A stretch of 38,699 nucleotides of DNA. Origin: an uncultured Eubacteriales bacterium. Lineage in GTDB: Bacteria > Bacillota > Clostridia > Oscillospirales > Oscillospiraceae. The position numbers and the translations under genes are program-made. The notes under the pieces are model-generated. The model was not told the origin of the DNA, did not search any database, and saw only the letters and a list, made by a program, of their open reading frames with translations. How positions within the stretch are numbered: position 1 is the stretch's first letter; each line of letters starts with the position of its first letter. Shown piece by piece: positions 1 through 7,604 of the stretch. Location: contig CABUJV010000019.1 in assembly GCA_902492005.1 (NCBI GenBank), positions 1-38,699 of the forward strand. Direction: 5' to 3'.

Positions 1-1334
1 TCTCTCCGGAGGAGGAGCAGGAGCGCCGGTCCCGGCGGCGGGCGGAGCGGCCGGCGTCCCCCTGGCTGGGGCTGGTGCTGCTGACGCTGTTCCAGGGCAT
101 GACCGCCATCCAGCTGGTCATCGCGGCGGGGGAGAGTGCTTCCGCCGCCATCCCCATGACCTTTTTGTGCCTGAGCCTGGCCATGTGGGCCTACTGTCTT
201 ACCCTTCGGGCGCTGCGGCGCATCGGCTTTGAGATGGAGACCGTGGCCTTTTTCCTCTCCACCCTCTCCCTGGCTGTCACGGCCTCCTCGATTCCCTCGT
301 CCCTGCCCAAGCAGTTTTTGGCCGTCCTGCTGGGGCTGCTGCTCTTCCTGGTGCTGGGGGTCTTCCTGCGGGATCTGGAGCGGGCCAGAAAGATCCGCTG
401 GCTCATGGCGGCGGCGGCCATCGGCCTGTTGGGCGCCACCCTGCTGCTGGGGACGGGCAAATATGGGGCGAAAAACTGGATCGTCCTGGGGCCGCTGTCC
501 ATCCAGCCCTCGGAGCTGGCCAAGATCTGCTACATCTTTGCCGGATCGGCCACCCTGGACCGCCTGTTTCGGAAACGGAACCTGGGGCTGTTCATCGTCC
601 TGACCGGAGCCTGTATGGGCGCTCTGGCCCTGATGAGCGATTTCGGCACCGCCGCCGTGTTTTTCGTCACCTTCCTGGTCATCGCCTATCTGCGCTCCGG
701 CGATTGGGCCACCCTGGGCCTCATTACCGGGGCCTGCATGGGCGGGGCCGCCGTGGTGGTCACCATCAAGCCCTATATCCTCCAGCGGTTTGCCACCTGG
801 GGCCACGCCTGGTCCGACGCCTCCGGCGGCGGCTACCAGCAGACCCGGGCCATGTCGGCGGCCGCCTCCGGCGGACTGGTGGGCGTGGGGGCGGGGAAGG
901 GCTGGCTCCATCGGGTCCCGGCGGCGGACACCGACCTGGTGTTCGGGATGCTGGCGGAGGAGTGGGGGCTGGTCATCGCGGCGCTGGCCGTCCTGGCCAT
1001 CGTCACCCTGGCGGTCTTTGCCGTCCGAGCCTGCCGGGCGGGCCGGTCCAGCTTTTACACCATCGCCGCCTGTGCCGCCGCCTCCCTGATGGTCTTTCAG
1101 ACCTGCCTCAACGTCTTCGGCGCGGTGGATCTGCTGCCCTTCACGGGCGTGACCTTCCCCTTTGTCTCCAACGGCGGCTCTGCCATGGTGGCCTCCTGGG
1201 GACTGCTGGCCTTCCTCAAGGCCACCGATACCCGGCAGAACGCCAGCTTCGCCATACGTCTGCCCTCCAGAAGGGCTCAGAAGGCCGCGGAGCGGCAGAC
1301 GCCCGATGCGGCGGAACAGGAGGGAACGGCATGA
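1..1334 (+). CDS. FtsW/RodA/SpoVE-family peptidoglycan polymerase (5' end outside window)
   Basis: SEDS-family glycosyltransferase that polymerises lipid II together with a class B PBP. The reading frame is open to the left edge, so the GTG at 75 is not the real start. The visible N-terminus before the first membrane helix is very charged and Arg/Glu-rich. About ten hydrophobic segments follow. Family landmarks are present: GAKNWI followed by IQPSELAK in the first large loop, SDFGTA, the long extracytoplasmic loop with GGGYQQTRA and the Asp-containing stretch AADTDLVFGMLAEEWG (the catalytic Asp region of SEDS proteins), and the C-terminal TFPFVSNGGSAM. The next gene is a class B PBP that overlaps by 4 nt (ATGA), the usual SEDS-PBP pairing. 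The layout resembles the mycobacterial rodA-pbpA pair. Whether it serves division or elongation cannot be told from this window. Confidence 0.93.
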   Translation, partial: SPEEEQERRSRRRAERPASPWLGLVLLTLFQGMTAIQLVIAAGESASAAIPMTFLCLSLAMWAYCLTLRALRRIGFEMETVAFFLSTLSLAVTASSIPSSLPKQFLAVLLGLLLFLVLGVFLRDLERARKIRWLMAAAAIGLLGATLLLGTGKYGAKNWIVLGPLSIQPSELAKICYIFAGSATLDRLFRKRNLGLFIVLTGACMGALALMSDFGTAAVFFVTFLVIAYLRSGDWATLGLITGACMGGAAVVVTIKPYILQRFATWGHAWSDASGGGYQQTRAMSAAASGGLVGVGAGKGWLHRVPAADTDLVFGMLAEEWGLVIAALAVLAIVTLAVFAVRACRAGRSSFYTIAACAAASLMVFQTCLNVFGAVDLLPFTGVTFPFVSNGGSAMVASWGLLAFLKATDTRQNASFAIRLPSRRAQKAAERQTPDAAEQEGTA

Positions 1335-2704
1335 AGCGCATTGAAAGACGGGCGGGGGTGTGCCTGCTGCTGGCGGCGGCCCTGGTGCTGGGCCTGGGCA
1401 TTTTCACCTTCCGCGAACTCCGCAACGGCGGGGCTTGGGCGGCCTCGGCCTTCAACCGGCACATCTACAACAGCAAGGGCCAGCTCGCGGTGGGGCGGGT
1501 GCTGGACCGGGACGGGGACCTGCTCTCCTGGACGGACGTGGAGGGAAACCGGGCCTACTACGCCAACTCCACCGTCCGCAAGGCCACCCTCCACGCGGTG
1601 GGAGACGCCCAGGGGAGGATCGGCACCGGAGCCCTGGTGGCCTTTGGCGACAAGCTGTCCGGCTACAACCTCCTCACCGGCGCTTACAGCCCCTTTGGAG
1701 AGGGGAACGATCTGTATCTGACCCTGGACGCCCACCTCAATTATGTAGCCTATAACGCCCTCAACGGCCGGAAGGGGGCGGTGGGGGTCTACAACTATAA
1801 GACCGGGGAGATCCTTTGCATGGTCTCCAATCCCTCCTTCGACCCGGCGGACCCGCCGGACATCCAGGAGGGGGACGAACGCTATGAGGGCGTGTATCTC
1901 AACCGCTTCCTCTCCGGCACTTTTGTGCCCGGCTCGGTGTTCAAAACGGTCACCCTGGCCGCAGCCATTGAGCACATGCCCGACCTGATGAGCCGGACCT
2001 TCACCTGCGCCGGCTCCACCCTGGTGGGCGGGGAGGCGGTGACCTGTCCCAGCGCCCACGGGGAGCTGGACATCTACGGAGCGTTGGCCAGTTCCTGCAA
2101 CGGGGTGTTTGCCCAACTGGCGGCGGAGCTGGGGCCGGAGGTGATGGAGGCCTATACCCGGAAGGCGGGGCTCACCGGGAGCTACCGGGTGAACGGGCTG
2201 TCCACGGCCAGGGGGCGGTTCCAGTTTTCCGGAGCCACGGCGAATCAGCTCGGCTGGGCCGGAGTTGGACAGTACAACGATCTGGTGAATCCCTGCGCCC
2301 TGATGGTGTATATGGGCGCCATCGCCAGCGGCGGGAAGGCCGCCGTCCCCCAGCTCATTCTTCAGACGGTGGCGCCGCTGGATTTTCGGGTGTCCCTGTA
2401 TATCCGGCGCCGGACCGGGCGGCTGGTGGAGGCGGACACGGCGGAGCGGCTGGCCGACATGATGGCACGGAACGTCACCGAGACCTACGGCAGCGGCCGG
2501 TTCCCCAACATGGACCTCTGCGCCAAGTCCGGCACCGGCGAGGTAGGGGGCGGGAAGGCGCCCAACGCATGGTTTGCCGGGTTCCTGCGCAATGAGGGCG
2601 CCCCCTATGCCTTTGTGGTGCTGGTGGAAAACGGCGGCAGCGGCGCGGAGGCCGCAGGAAGCGTGGCGGCCAAGGTGCTGAACGCTCTGGTCAACGGCGA
2701 TTAA
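1331..2704 (+). CDS. Class B penicillin-binding protein (PbpA-like transpeptidase)
   Basis: D,D-transpeptidase that cross-links peptidoglycan, 457 aa. The ATG at 1331 overlaps the stop of the SEDS gene, so the two are translationally coupled. A longer in-frame ORF beginning at 704 lies inside the SEDS gene and is not used. An N-terminal membrane anchor spans about residues 8-30. The short dimerisation region has the NRHIYNSKGQ and VLDRDGDLL signatures seen in actinobacterial PbpA-type proteins. The penicillin-binding domain has all three motifs: S202-V-F-K205 (active-site Ser), S255-C-N257 and K399-S-G-T402. At 457 aa it is short for a class B PBP and lacks PASTA domains. A strong terminator follows. 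Confidence 0.95.
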   Translation: MKRIERRAGVCLLLAAALVLGLGIFTFRELRNGGAWAASAFNRHIYNSKGQLAVGRVLDRDGDLLSWTDVEGNRAYYANSTVRKATLHAVGDAQGRIGTGALVAFGDKLSGYNLLTGAYSPFGEGNDLYLTLDAHLNYVAYNALNGRKGAVGVYNYKTGEILCMVSNPSFDPADPPDIQEGDERYEGVYLNRFLSGTFVPGSVFKTVTLAAAIEHMPDLMSRTFTCAGSTLVGGEAVTCPSAHGELDIYGALASSCNGVFAQLAAELGPEVMEAYTRKAGLTGSYRVNGLSTARGRFQFSGATANQLGWAGVGQYNDLVNPCALMVYMGAIASGGKAAVPQLILQTVAPLDFRVSLYIRRRTGRLVEADTAERLADMMARNVTETYGSGRFPNMDLCAKSGTGEVGGGKAPNAWFAGFLRNEGAPYAFVVLVENGGSGAEAAGSVAAKVLNALVNGD

Positions 2705-2724
2705 AGACGGCGGAAGAAATCCGA

Positions 2725-2756
2725 AAGGCTCCGGGTCCCATAGGACCCGGAGCCTT
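2725..2756. terminator. Bidirectional intrinsic terminator
   Basis: Perfect 14-bp inverted repeat (2725-2738 with 2743-2756) around a CATA loop, between the convergent PBP and CofE-like genes. The T-run on either side is short, so efficiency is uncertain. Confidence 0.75.
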
Positions 2757-2773
2757 CTCGTTTGCAGAACGGT

Positions 2774-3964
2774 TTATTTGGTATAGTTGTCAAAGTAGCC
2801 CTGGACCAGCACGATAGGGGTGCCCTTGTCGCCGCTGCCAGAGGTCAGGTCGCACAGGGAACCGATCAGGTCGGTGAGCCGCCGGGGCGTGGTGCCCTGA
2901 GAGACCATCTGGCCGGTCAGGTCGCTGTCTTTGTGGCGGATATAATCGGAGATCGCCTCCTTGAGGGCGTCGCCGGAGAGGTGGGCAAAGTCATTGTCGG
3001 CCAGATACTTGAGCTTCACCTCATTGGGCTGGCCTTCCAGACCGGCGGTATATGCGGGGGAGACCACCGGGTCGGCCAGCTCCCAGATTTTGCCCACCGG
3101 GTCTTTGAACGCGCCGTCGCCGTAGACCATGACCTCCACGTGCTTGCCGGTCTTGGCCTCGATGCCCTTCTGAATCTGCTCCACCACGGGCTGGCAGTTG
3201 CGGGGAAACAGCTTGACCTTGTCCTCGGTGGCCTTGTTGCTGCCCAGCAGGCCGTAGCGCTCGTTATAGCCGCTGCCGTCCACGCTGGCGGTCATCAGCT
3301 CGTCCAGACCGAGCACCAGCTCGGCCCCCGCCTTTTTCAGCAGCCGCTTGGAGCGCTCACGGGTGTGGATGTCGCAGCACAGCACATGCTTGGCATAGGG
3401 GAGGATCGCCCGGCAGTCGTTGGCCAGCACCACCTCTACCTCGCAGCCGCAGCCGGTGATGAGTTCCTTGTAGTATTCGATATAGTCCACGCCGGTAAAG
3501 ACGTGCTTGGTATAGCCGAAGAGCTCCCGGTACCTGGCCTCGGCCAGCACATCCCGGTAGGGGTCCACGCCCTTTTCGTCTACCCGGTCCATGTCGATCA
3601 AATGGTTGCCCACTTCATCGGAGGGGTAGGAGAGCATCAGCACGATCTTTTTCGCGCCCTTGGCGATGCCCCGCAGGCAGATGGCGAAACGGTTGCGACT
3701 GAGGATGGGGAAGACCACGCCCACCGCGTGGCCGCCGAATTTGGCCTTTACGTCGGCAGCGATCTGCTCCACCGTGGCATAGTTGCCCTGAGCCCGGGCC
3801 ACCACGGCCTCGGTCACGGCGATGACATCTTTGTCATGCAGCTCGAAGGGGGTCTGCTGGGCGGCGGCGACCACGCTGTCCACCACGATCTGGGCGATGT
3901 CGTCGCCCTCCCGGATGATAGGCGCACGGATGCCCCGGGACACAGTACCGACTAATCTTTCCAT
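2774..3964 (-). CDS. Coenzyme F420-0:L-glutamate ligase-like (CofE family) protein
   Basis: 396 aa, resembling the F420_ligase/CofE family, which adds gamma-linked glutamates to the F420 precursor in archaea and actinobacteria. The N-terminus has the family-like opening MERLVGTVSRGIRAPIIREGD and an early HDKDVIAVTEAVVARAQG stretch. The protein is much longer than archaeal CofE (about 250 aa), which is usual for the homologues in anaerobic Firmicutes. The ATG at 3964 was chosen because GGAGG lies 7 nt upstream; the longer ORF to 4084 has no ribosome site. No other F420 biosynthesis gene is in the window, and most gut Clostridia are not known to make F420. The substrate is therefore unknown and the family name is only a fold-level call. 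Confidence 0.8.
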   Translation of the reverse strand: MERLVGTVSRGIRAPIIREGDDIAQIVVDSVVAAAQQTPFELHDKDVIAVTEAVVARAQGNYATVEQIAADVKAKFGGHAVGVVFPILSRNRFAICLRGIAKGAKKIVLMLSYPSDEVGNHLIDMDRVDEKGVDPYRDVLAEARYRELFGYTKHVFTGVDYIEYYKELITGCGCEVEVVLANDCRAILPYAKHVLCCDIHTRERSKRLLKKAGAELVLGLDELMTASVDGSGYNERYGLLGSNKATEDKVKLFPRNCQPVVEQIQKGIEAKTGKHVEVMVYGDGAFKDPVGKIWELADPVVSPAYTAGLEGQPNEVKLKYLADNDFAHLSGDALKEAISDYIRHKDSDLTGQMVSQGTTPRRLTDLIGSLCDLTSGSGDKGTPIVLVQGYFDNYTK

Positions 3965-4000
3965 GACTTTGCCTCCATTGGTAAAAATCAATTCCATCCT

Positions 4001-4006
4001 ATTATA
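4001..4006 (-). promoter_or_regulatory. Probable -10 box of the CofE-like gene
   Basis: TATAAT on the minus strand, about 37 nt before the start codon. The expected -35 position reads TTCCAT, a poor match, so only the -10 is claimed. Confidence 0.45.
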
Positions 4007-4052
4007 GCGCGAAATTGAAGACAATGGAAGAGGAAAGTGCAAAAAAGGGCGG

Positions 4053-5096
4053 CTATCGCAGCCAGAGCAGAAATCGGGCGGCACAGAAGCCGATGAGGCC
4101 GCAGCCGGGAAAGGTGAACAGCCAGGTGAGGAGGATGGAGCGGGCCACCCGCCGGTTCACGGAGGTCCGGTCCTCGGCCGCCCCTACGCCCAGTATGGCG
4201 GCGGTTTTGGCGTGGGTGGTGGAGACCGGAAGACCCAGCAGCGTGCACAGCAGCAGGCAGATGGCCCCGGCCAGGTCGGCGGAAAAGCCCTGCCGGGGGC
4301 CCAAAGGAACCATGTCGCGCCCCACGGTGTCGATGATGCGCCGGCCGCCGATGGAGGTGCCCGCAGCCATACACAGGGCGCACAGGACCATGAGCCACAG
4401 GGGGATGAGGAAGGTCTCGGTATCCCGGCGGCCCTGGGCCAGGGCGGCGGAGAGCAGAAAGACCCCCATGAATTTCTGTCCGTCCTGGGCCCCGTGGAGG
4501 AAGGCCATGGCGGCGGCGCCCGGCACCTGGAGCCGCTGAAACAGGCGGTCGGTCTTGGGTCCGAGGGGGGACAGCTGCCGGACCAGCCCCGCGCAGCGCC
4601 GCCCCAGGAGAAAGCCCAGGCCCACGGAGAGGAGCAGGCCCAGAAGTACCTTGACCCATGCGGCCGGCTGGACATTGGACAGGCCGCCCTGAAGGGCCGC
4701 AGCGGCCCCGGTAACGCCCGCCACCAGCGCGTGGCTCTCACTGGTGGGAATGCCGAACCGCCAGGCCGCCGCAGCCCACAAGACGATGGCCAGCAGGGCG
4801 GCGCACAGGGCGGTGAGGGCGTCGCCGGTGTCCGGGCCGAAGTCGGCGATGGAATAGATGGTCTCGGCCACCGAGGCGTTGAGGCACGTCATGCACACCA
4901 CTCCCAGCAGGTTGCACACGGCGGCCAGCCGGACCGCACGCCGGAAGGGGAGGGCCCCGGTGGAGACGGCGGTGGCGATGGCGTTGGGCGCGTCGGTCCA
5001 CCCGTTGACCAGGATGACAGCCAGGGTTAGGACCGACGCGGTCAGCAGTCCGGGCTCGGAGAGCCGGGCCAGGTAGGCAAAAAAGGAAACGGTCAA
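4053..5096 (-). CDS. pit: PiT-family inorganic phosphate transporter
   Basis: Low-affinity phosphate:cation symporter of the PHO4 family, about 347 aa with roughly ten membrane helices. Both copies of the PiT signature are visible: near the N-terminus NGWTDAPNAIATAVSTGA, and in the C-terminal half GLPVSTTHAKTAAILGVG. A central basic cytoplasmic loop separates the halves. Start choice: TTG at 5096 has GGGAGGGGG about 8 nt upstream. TTG at 5117 and GTG at 5105 are in frame, but 5117 lacks a ribosome site and 5105 touches it. No phoU/DUF47 partner is adjacent, unlike many bacterial pit genes. It lies 43 nt after dinB on the same strand. Its ribosome site falls inside a GC-rich hairpin. Confidence 0.93.
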   Translation of the reverse strand: MTVSFFAYLARLSEPGLLTASVLTLAVILVNGWTDAPNAIATAVSTGALPFRRAVRLAAVCNLLGVVCMTCLNASVAETIYSIADFGPDTGDALTALCAALLAIVLWAAAAWRFGIPTSESHALVAGVTGAAAALQGGLSNVQPAAWVKVLLGLLLSVGLGFLLGRRCAGLVRQLSPLGPKTDRLFQRLQVPGAAAMAFLHGAQDGQKFMGVFLLSAALAQGRRDTETFLIPLWLMVLCALCMAAGTSIGGRRIIDTVGRDMVPLGPRQGFSADLAGAICLLLCTLLGLPVSTTHAKTAAILGVGAAEDRTSVNRRVARSILLTWLFTFPGCGLIGFCAARFLLWLR

Positions 5097-5104
5097 ATCG
5101 GACA

Positions 5105-5133
5105 CCCCCTCCCACAATGTACGAGGGAGGGGG
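5105..5133 (-). other. GC hairpin covering the pit ribosome-binding site
   Basis: CCCCCTCCC (5105-5113) and GGGAGGGGG (5125-5133) form a perfect 9-bp inverted repeat with an 11-nt loop, just after the dinB stop. In the minus-strand mRNA its 3' arm is the Shine-Dalgarno of pit. There is no T-run, so it is not a good terminator. It may limit pit translation. Confidence 0.55.
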
Positions 5134-5139
5134 CGGGTG

Positions 5140-6393
5140 TTATTCCAGCTTTCGGCCGCCGGGAGGAATGGCCCCGGCGTGGTCGGCGGGGCGGTCGATG
5201 TCCTCCCCCACCGTGGCGGCGGGGACGATGGCGCCCTTGCCGAACTTGCCGCGGATGCCGTCCACGGCGCGCTCCAACTGCTCCCGTTTTTCCCGCCGGG
5301 GGGCGGTCTGGGCCAGGAAGAGGTCCATCTGCTCCGCCGTCTGGTCCTCGGGGACCAGATTTTGCCCGGTGATGGCCAGCAGGCGGATGGGAGCGCTCAT
5401 ATTCCAGGATTCCCGGATAAGCTCCATGGCGGCGCGGCTCAGTTCGGTGGAGGTGCAGACGGGGATATCCAGCCGTTTCTGGCGGCAGATATTCCGGAAA
5501 TCGGGGTCCCGTATGGTCACCTGCACGGTGGTGCAGCGCATAGCGTGCTTGCGCAGCCGGGCGGCCACGTTGTCGGAGAGCAGGGCCACCCCGGTGCGGA
5601 TGTCCTCCGGGCCCACCAGATTCCGGCGGAAAGTGATGGAGTTGCCGATGGATTTGGGGGACGGCAGCTCCCTGGCGGGGACCACGGGGCTGTGCTCCAG
5701 CCCGGCGGCGTAGTCGTAAAGCTGCCCGCCCATCTTCCCGAGCAGTTCTGTCAGAGGCTCCCGGCCAAAGGCGGCCAGGTCCCCGATGGTCCGGACGCCA
5801 TACTGGCCCAGGACCTTGGAGGAGGCCCGACCCACGAAGAGCAGATCGGTCACCGGCAGGGGCCATACCTTGCTGCGAAAGTTCTCCCGGGTGATGACGG
5901 TGGTGGCGTTCGGTTTTTTCAGGTCGCTGCCCAGCTTGGCAAAGACTTTGTTGAAGGACACCCCCACCGAGATGGTGAGTCCCGTCTCCTCCCGCACCTC
6001 ACGGCGCAGCCGGTCGGCGATGGCCTTGCCGTCCCCGCCGAAGAGGTGCATGGAGCCGGTGATGTCCAGCCAGCTTTCGTCGATGCTGAAGGGCTCCACC
6101 AGATCGGTGTACCGCTCGTAGATGGCGTTGATGACCCTGGACCAGTGCCAGTACTTGTCGTGGTGGGCGGGCAGGAGCACCAGGTCCGGGCATTTCCGCC
6201 GGGCCTGCCAGACGGTCTCTGCCGTCTTGACCTGAAACTTTTTGGCCGCCTCATTTTTGGCCAGGATGATGCCGTGACGGCTCTCCGGATCGCCGCATAC
6301 CGCTACCGGCGCCGACCGGAGTTCGGGTCGCTCCAGCAGCTCCACCGAGGCGTAAAAGCTGTTCAGATCGCAGTGTAAGATCGTGCGGTCCAC
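5140..6393 (-). CDS. dinB: Y-family DNA polymerase IV (DinB)
   Basis: Translesion DNA polymerase, 417 aa. Palm catalytic acids are D9 (in LHCDLNSFYASVE) and D105-E106 (in FSIDESWLD). The position of the second acidic residue of E. coli DinB (D10) is Asn here, and the steric gate position is Tyr (Y14). Both features are common in the clostridial HCDLNxFYASVE subgroup. Thumb helix-hairpin-helix and little-finger regions follow. QMDLF at about 355-359 matches a beta-clamp binding motif. The start is GTG 6393. TTG 6435 lies inside the promoter spacer and GTG 6402 is only 2 nt from AGGAGG. No umuD or imuA/B partner is adjacent. Confidence 0.93.
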   Translation of the reverse strand: MDRTILHCDLNSFYASVELLERPELRSAPVAVCGDPESRHGIILAKNEAAKKFQVKTAETVWQARRKCPDLVLLPAHHDKYWHWSRVINAIYERYTDLVEPFSIDESWLDITGSMHLFGGDGKAIADRLRREVREETGLTISVGVSFNKVFAKLGSDLKKPNATTVITRENFRSKVWPLPVTDLLFVGRASSKVLGQYGVRTIGDLAAFGREPLTELLGKMGGQLYDYAAGLEHSPVVPARELPSPKSIGNSITFRRNLVGPEDIRTGVALLSDNVAARLRKHAMRCTTVQVTIRDPDFRNICRQKRLDIPVCTSTELSRAAMELIRESWNMSAPIRLLAITGQNLVPEDQTAEQMDLFLAQTAPRREKREQLERAVDGIRGKFGKGAIVPAATVGEDIDRPADHAGAIPPGGRKLE

Positions 6394-6414
6394 GTCGGCC
6401 ACCCCCTCCTTGCC

Positions 6415-6443
6415 AGTATACGACGGCAGCCGCAAAATGTCAA
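6415..6443 (-). promoter_or_regulatory. Sigma-A promoter of dinB
   Basis: Minus strand TTGACA (6438-6443), a 17-nt spacer and TATACT (6415-6420). Transcription should begin near 6408-6411, which puts AGGAGG (6405-6410) at the very 5' end of the mRNA. No LexA box is apparent. Confidence 0.8.
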
Positions 6444-6560
6444 ACTAATGTTCGATATTTACGGGCCGGGTTCCTACGCCCAAAGCTGGGAAATTCGCTC
6501 CAGGTGCTCCGCCAGGTCCTGGGTATTGATATGATAAGCTCCAAAGGCGGCGATGGCAAG

Positions 6561-6606
6561 GCAAACAGAAAACGCCCCGACAGGCTCAACGGCTGTCAGG
6601 GCGTTT
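6561..6606 (-). terminator. Intrinsic terminator after ribU
   Basis: Arms 6593-6606 and 6570-6583 form a 14-bp stem with one G-U pair. On the minus strand it is followed by TTTTCTGTTT. It starts 14 nt after the ribU stop. Confidence 0.85.
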
Positions 6607-6619
6607 GAAAGTGGAGCGA

Positions 6620-7198
6620 TCAGATGTTTTCCGCCTCGGGCTTGGAGACGTCCTTTCTGGGTTCGCCGTGGACGATATGGCGGGAGACGGCCTTGTAGAC
6701 CACGAAGGTGATGCAGGAGTTGATGCCCGCCTTGAGCAGGTTAAAGGGGAGGATGACGGGCAGAAGCATGGCGTCCACCACTTCGGTGGGAGCGCCCATG
6801 AACATGGGGGTGATAAAGTGGTTGGCGACCATCATTACGAGGCCCATGGCCAGCGTGCCGCAGCACAGGCCGGCGACGGCGCCGGCACGGGTGTGCTTGA
6901 AGCGGTAAATGGTGGCGGAGACCAGCACCAGGGCGCTGGTGGCGATGACGTGCATGAGGAAACCATAGACGCCGTCGCCGCCCAGAAAGAAGGCTTGGAT
7001 GAAGGAAGCGAGCACGGTGATGATGACGCCGGCTACCGGGCCGTAGGCAAACGCACCGATCAGGATGGGCACGTCGGCGGGGTCATACTGGAGAAAGGCG
7101 GCAGAGGGGAACAGGGGGAAGTGGACCAGCGTGATGAGAACGGCGCCGATGGCGGTGAGCATGGCCAGTACGGTGAGCTGCTTGGTGCGGGGATTCAT
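6620..7198 (-). CDS. ribU: ECF transporter substrate-binding subunit RibU (riboflavin)
   Basis: Integral membrane S component that captures riboflavin for an energy-coupling-factor transporter, 192 aa with about six helices. The RibU-type stretch after helix 1 is visible (FPLFPSAAFLQYDPADVPIL, then a GAFAYGP loop). The ATG at 7198 has AAGGAG 8 nt upstream; the GTG at 7207 overlaps that site. The FMN riboswitch and terminator directly upstream make riboflavin the clear substrate. No ATPases or EcfT are adjacent, so it must share a general module, plausibly the ecfA1-ecfA2-ecfT set at 16-18.6 kb in this window. Confidence 0.93.
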   Translation of the reverse strand: MNPRTKQLTVLAMLTAIGAVLITLVHFPLFPSAAFLQYDPADVPILIGAFAYGPVAGVIITVLASFIQAFFLGGDGVYGFLMHVIATSALVLVSATIYRFKHTRAGAVAGLCCGTLAMGLVMMVANHFITPMFMGAPTEVVDAMLLPVILPFNLLKAGINSCITFVVYKAVSRHIVHGEPRKDVSKPEAENI

Positions 7199-7246
7199 AA
7201 AAAGCACTCCTTTTCAGACGCAGCGTTCCGCTGCGCCCCATGTAAT

Positions 7247-7284
7247 GGAAAACACCTGGAAGACATCAATGTCTTCCAGGTGTT
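7247..7284 (-). terminator. Riboswitch-controlled terminator upstream of ribU
   Basis: A perfect 16-bp inverted repeat (7251-7266 with 7269-7284) is followed on the minus strand by TTTT. It lies between the FMN aptamer and the ribU ribosome site. Its 5' arm contains GAAGACAT, complementary to ATGTCTTC in the 5' P1 strand of the aptamer (7444-7452). That gives an antiterminator when FMN is absent. Confidence 0.88.
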
Positions 7285-7317
7285 AAAAACATGGGAAAGG
7301 TGCGCGTTTCTTAACAC

Positions 7318-7452
7318 ATCTTCTTCCATCCAGACTTCGCATCCAATAAGATGCGTCACTGTCGGTCCCGGAGTTCCACCGGGTCGGTCGTTCGGAGAAC
7401 GAGTCGCGGACTTTACCGCCGATCGGGATTTTCACCCTGCCCTGAAGACATC
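7318..7452 (-). ncRNA. FMN riboswitch (RFN element)
   Basis: The minus strand carries the conserved RFN blocks in order: GGGCAGGGTGAAAATCCC, CGGCGGTAAAGTCCGCGA, GGTGGAACTCCGGGACCGAC, then AGTCTGGATGGAAGAAGAT. It sits upstream of ribU with an expression-platform terminator. FMN binding should stop ribU transcription. Confidence 0.95.
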
Positions 7453-7477
7453 TGTGATTCAGTTGTTTTCAACTTCT

Positions 7478-7505
7478 ATTATACGCACGGCCGAAAAAAA
7501 AGCAA
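7478..7505 (-). promoter_or_regulatory. Promoter of the FMN riboswitch-ribU unit
   Basis: Minus strand TTGCTT (7500-7505), a 16-nt spacer with a T8 run, and TATAAT (7478-7483), about 26 nt before the aptamer. Confidence 0.65.
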
Positions 7506-7549
7506 GCCTAAAATCAAAAAAACTTTACGCACAAGTGTTCGATAAAACA

Positions 7550-7578
7550 TTGACTTGCCTTTTGGGATATACTACAAT
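7550..7578 (+). promoter_or_regulatory. Promoter of the YpsA-like gene
   Basis: TTGACT (7550-7555), a 17-nt spacer, TACAAT (7573-7578), 26 nt before the start codon. Confidence 0.8.
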
Positions 7579-7604
7579 AAGCAAAGAGAGAGAGGGAGAA
7601 CGTC

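Noticed and set aside
704..1330. Long upstream extension of the PBP reading frame
   Set aside because: It lies wholly within the SEDS gene in another frame. The ATG at 1331 has the correct short N-terminus before the membrane anchor.
2762..3955. A 397-codon plus-strand frame opposite the CofE-like gene
   Set aside because: An antisense shadow with the same low-complexity composition as the other shadows. The minus-strand gene has a ribosome site and family motifs.
4041..4063. Terminator at the end of pit
   Set aside because: A T6 run is present on the minus strand, but the stem is only 4 bp (4051-4054 with 4060-4063) and there are four bases between stem and T-run. Too weak to list.
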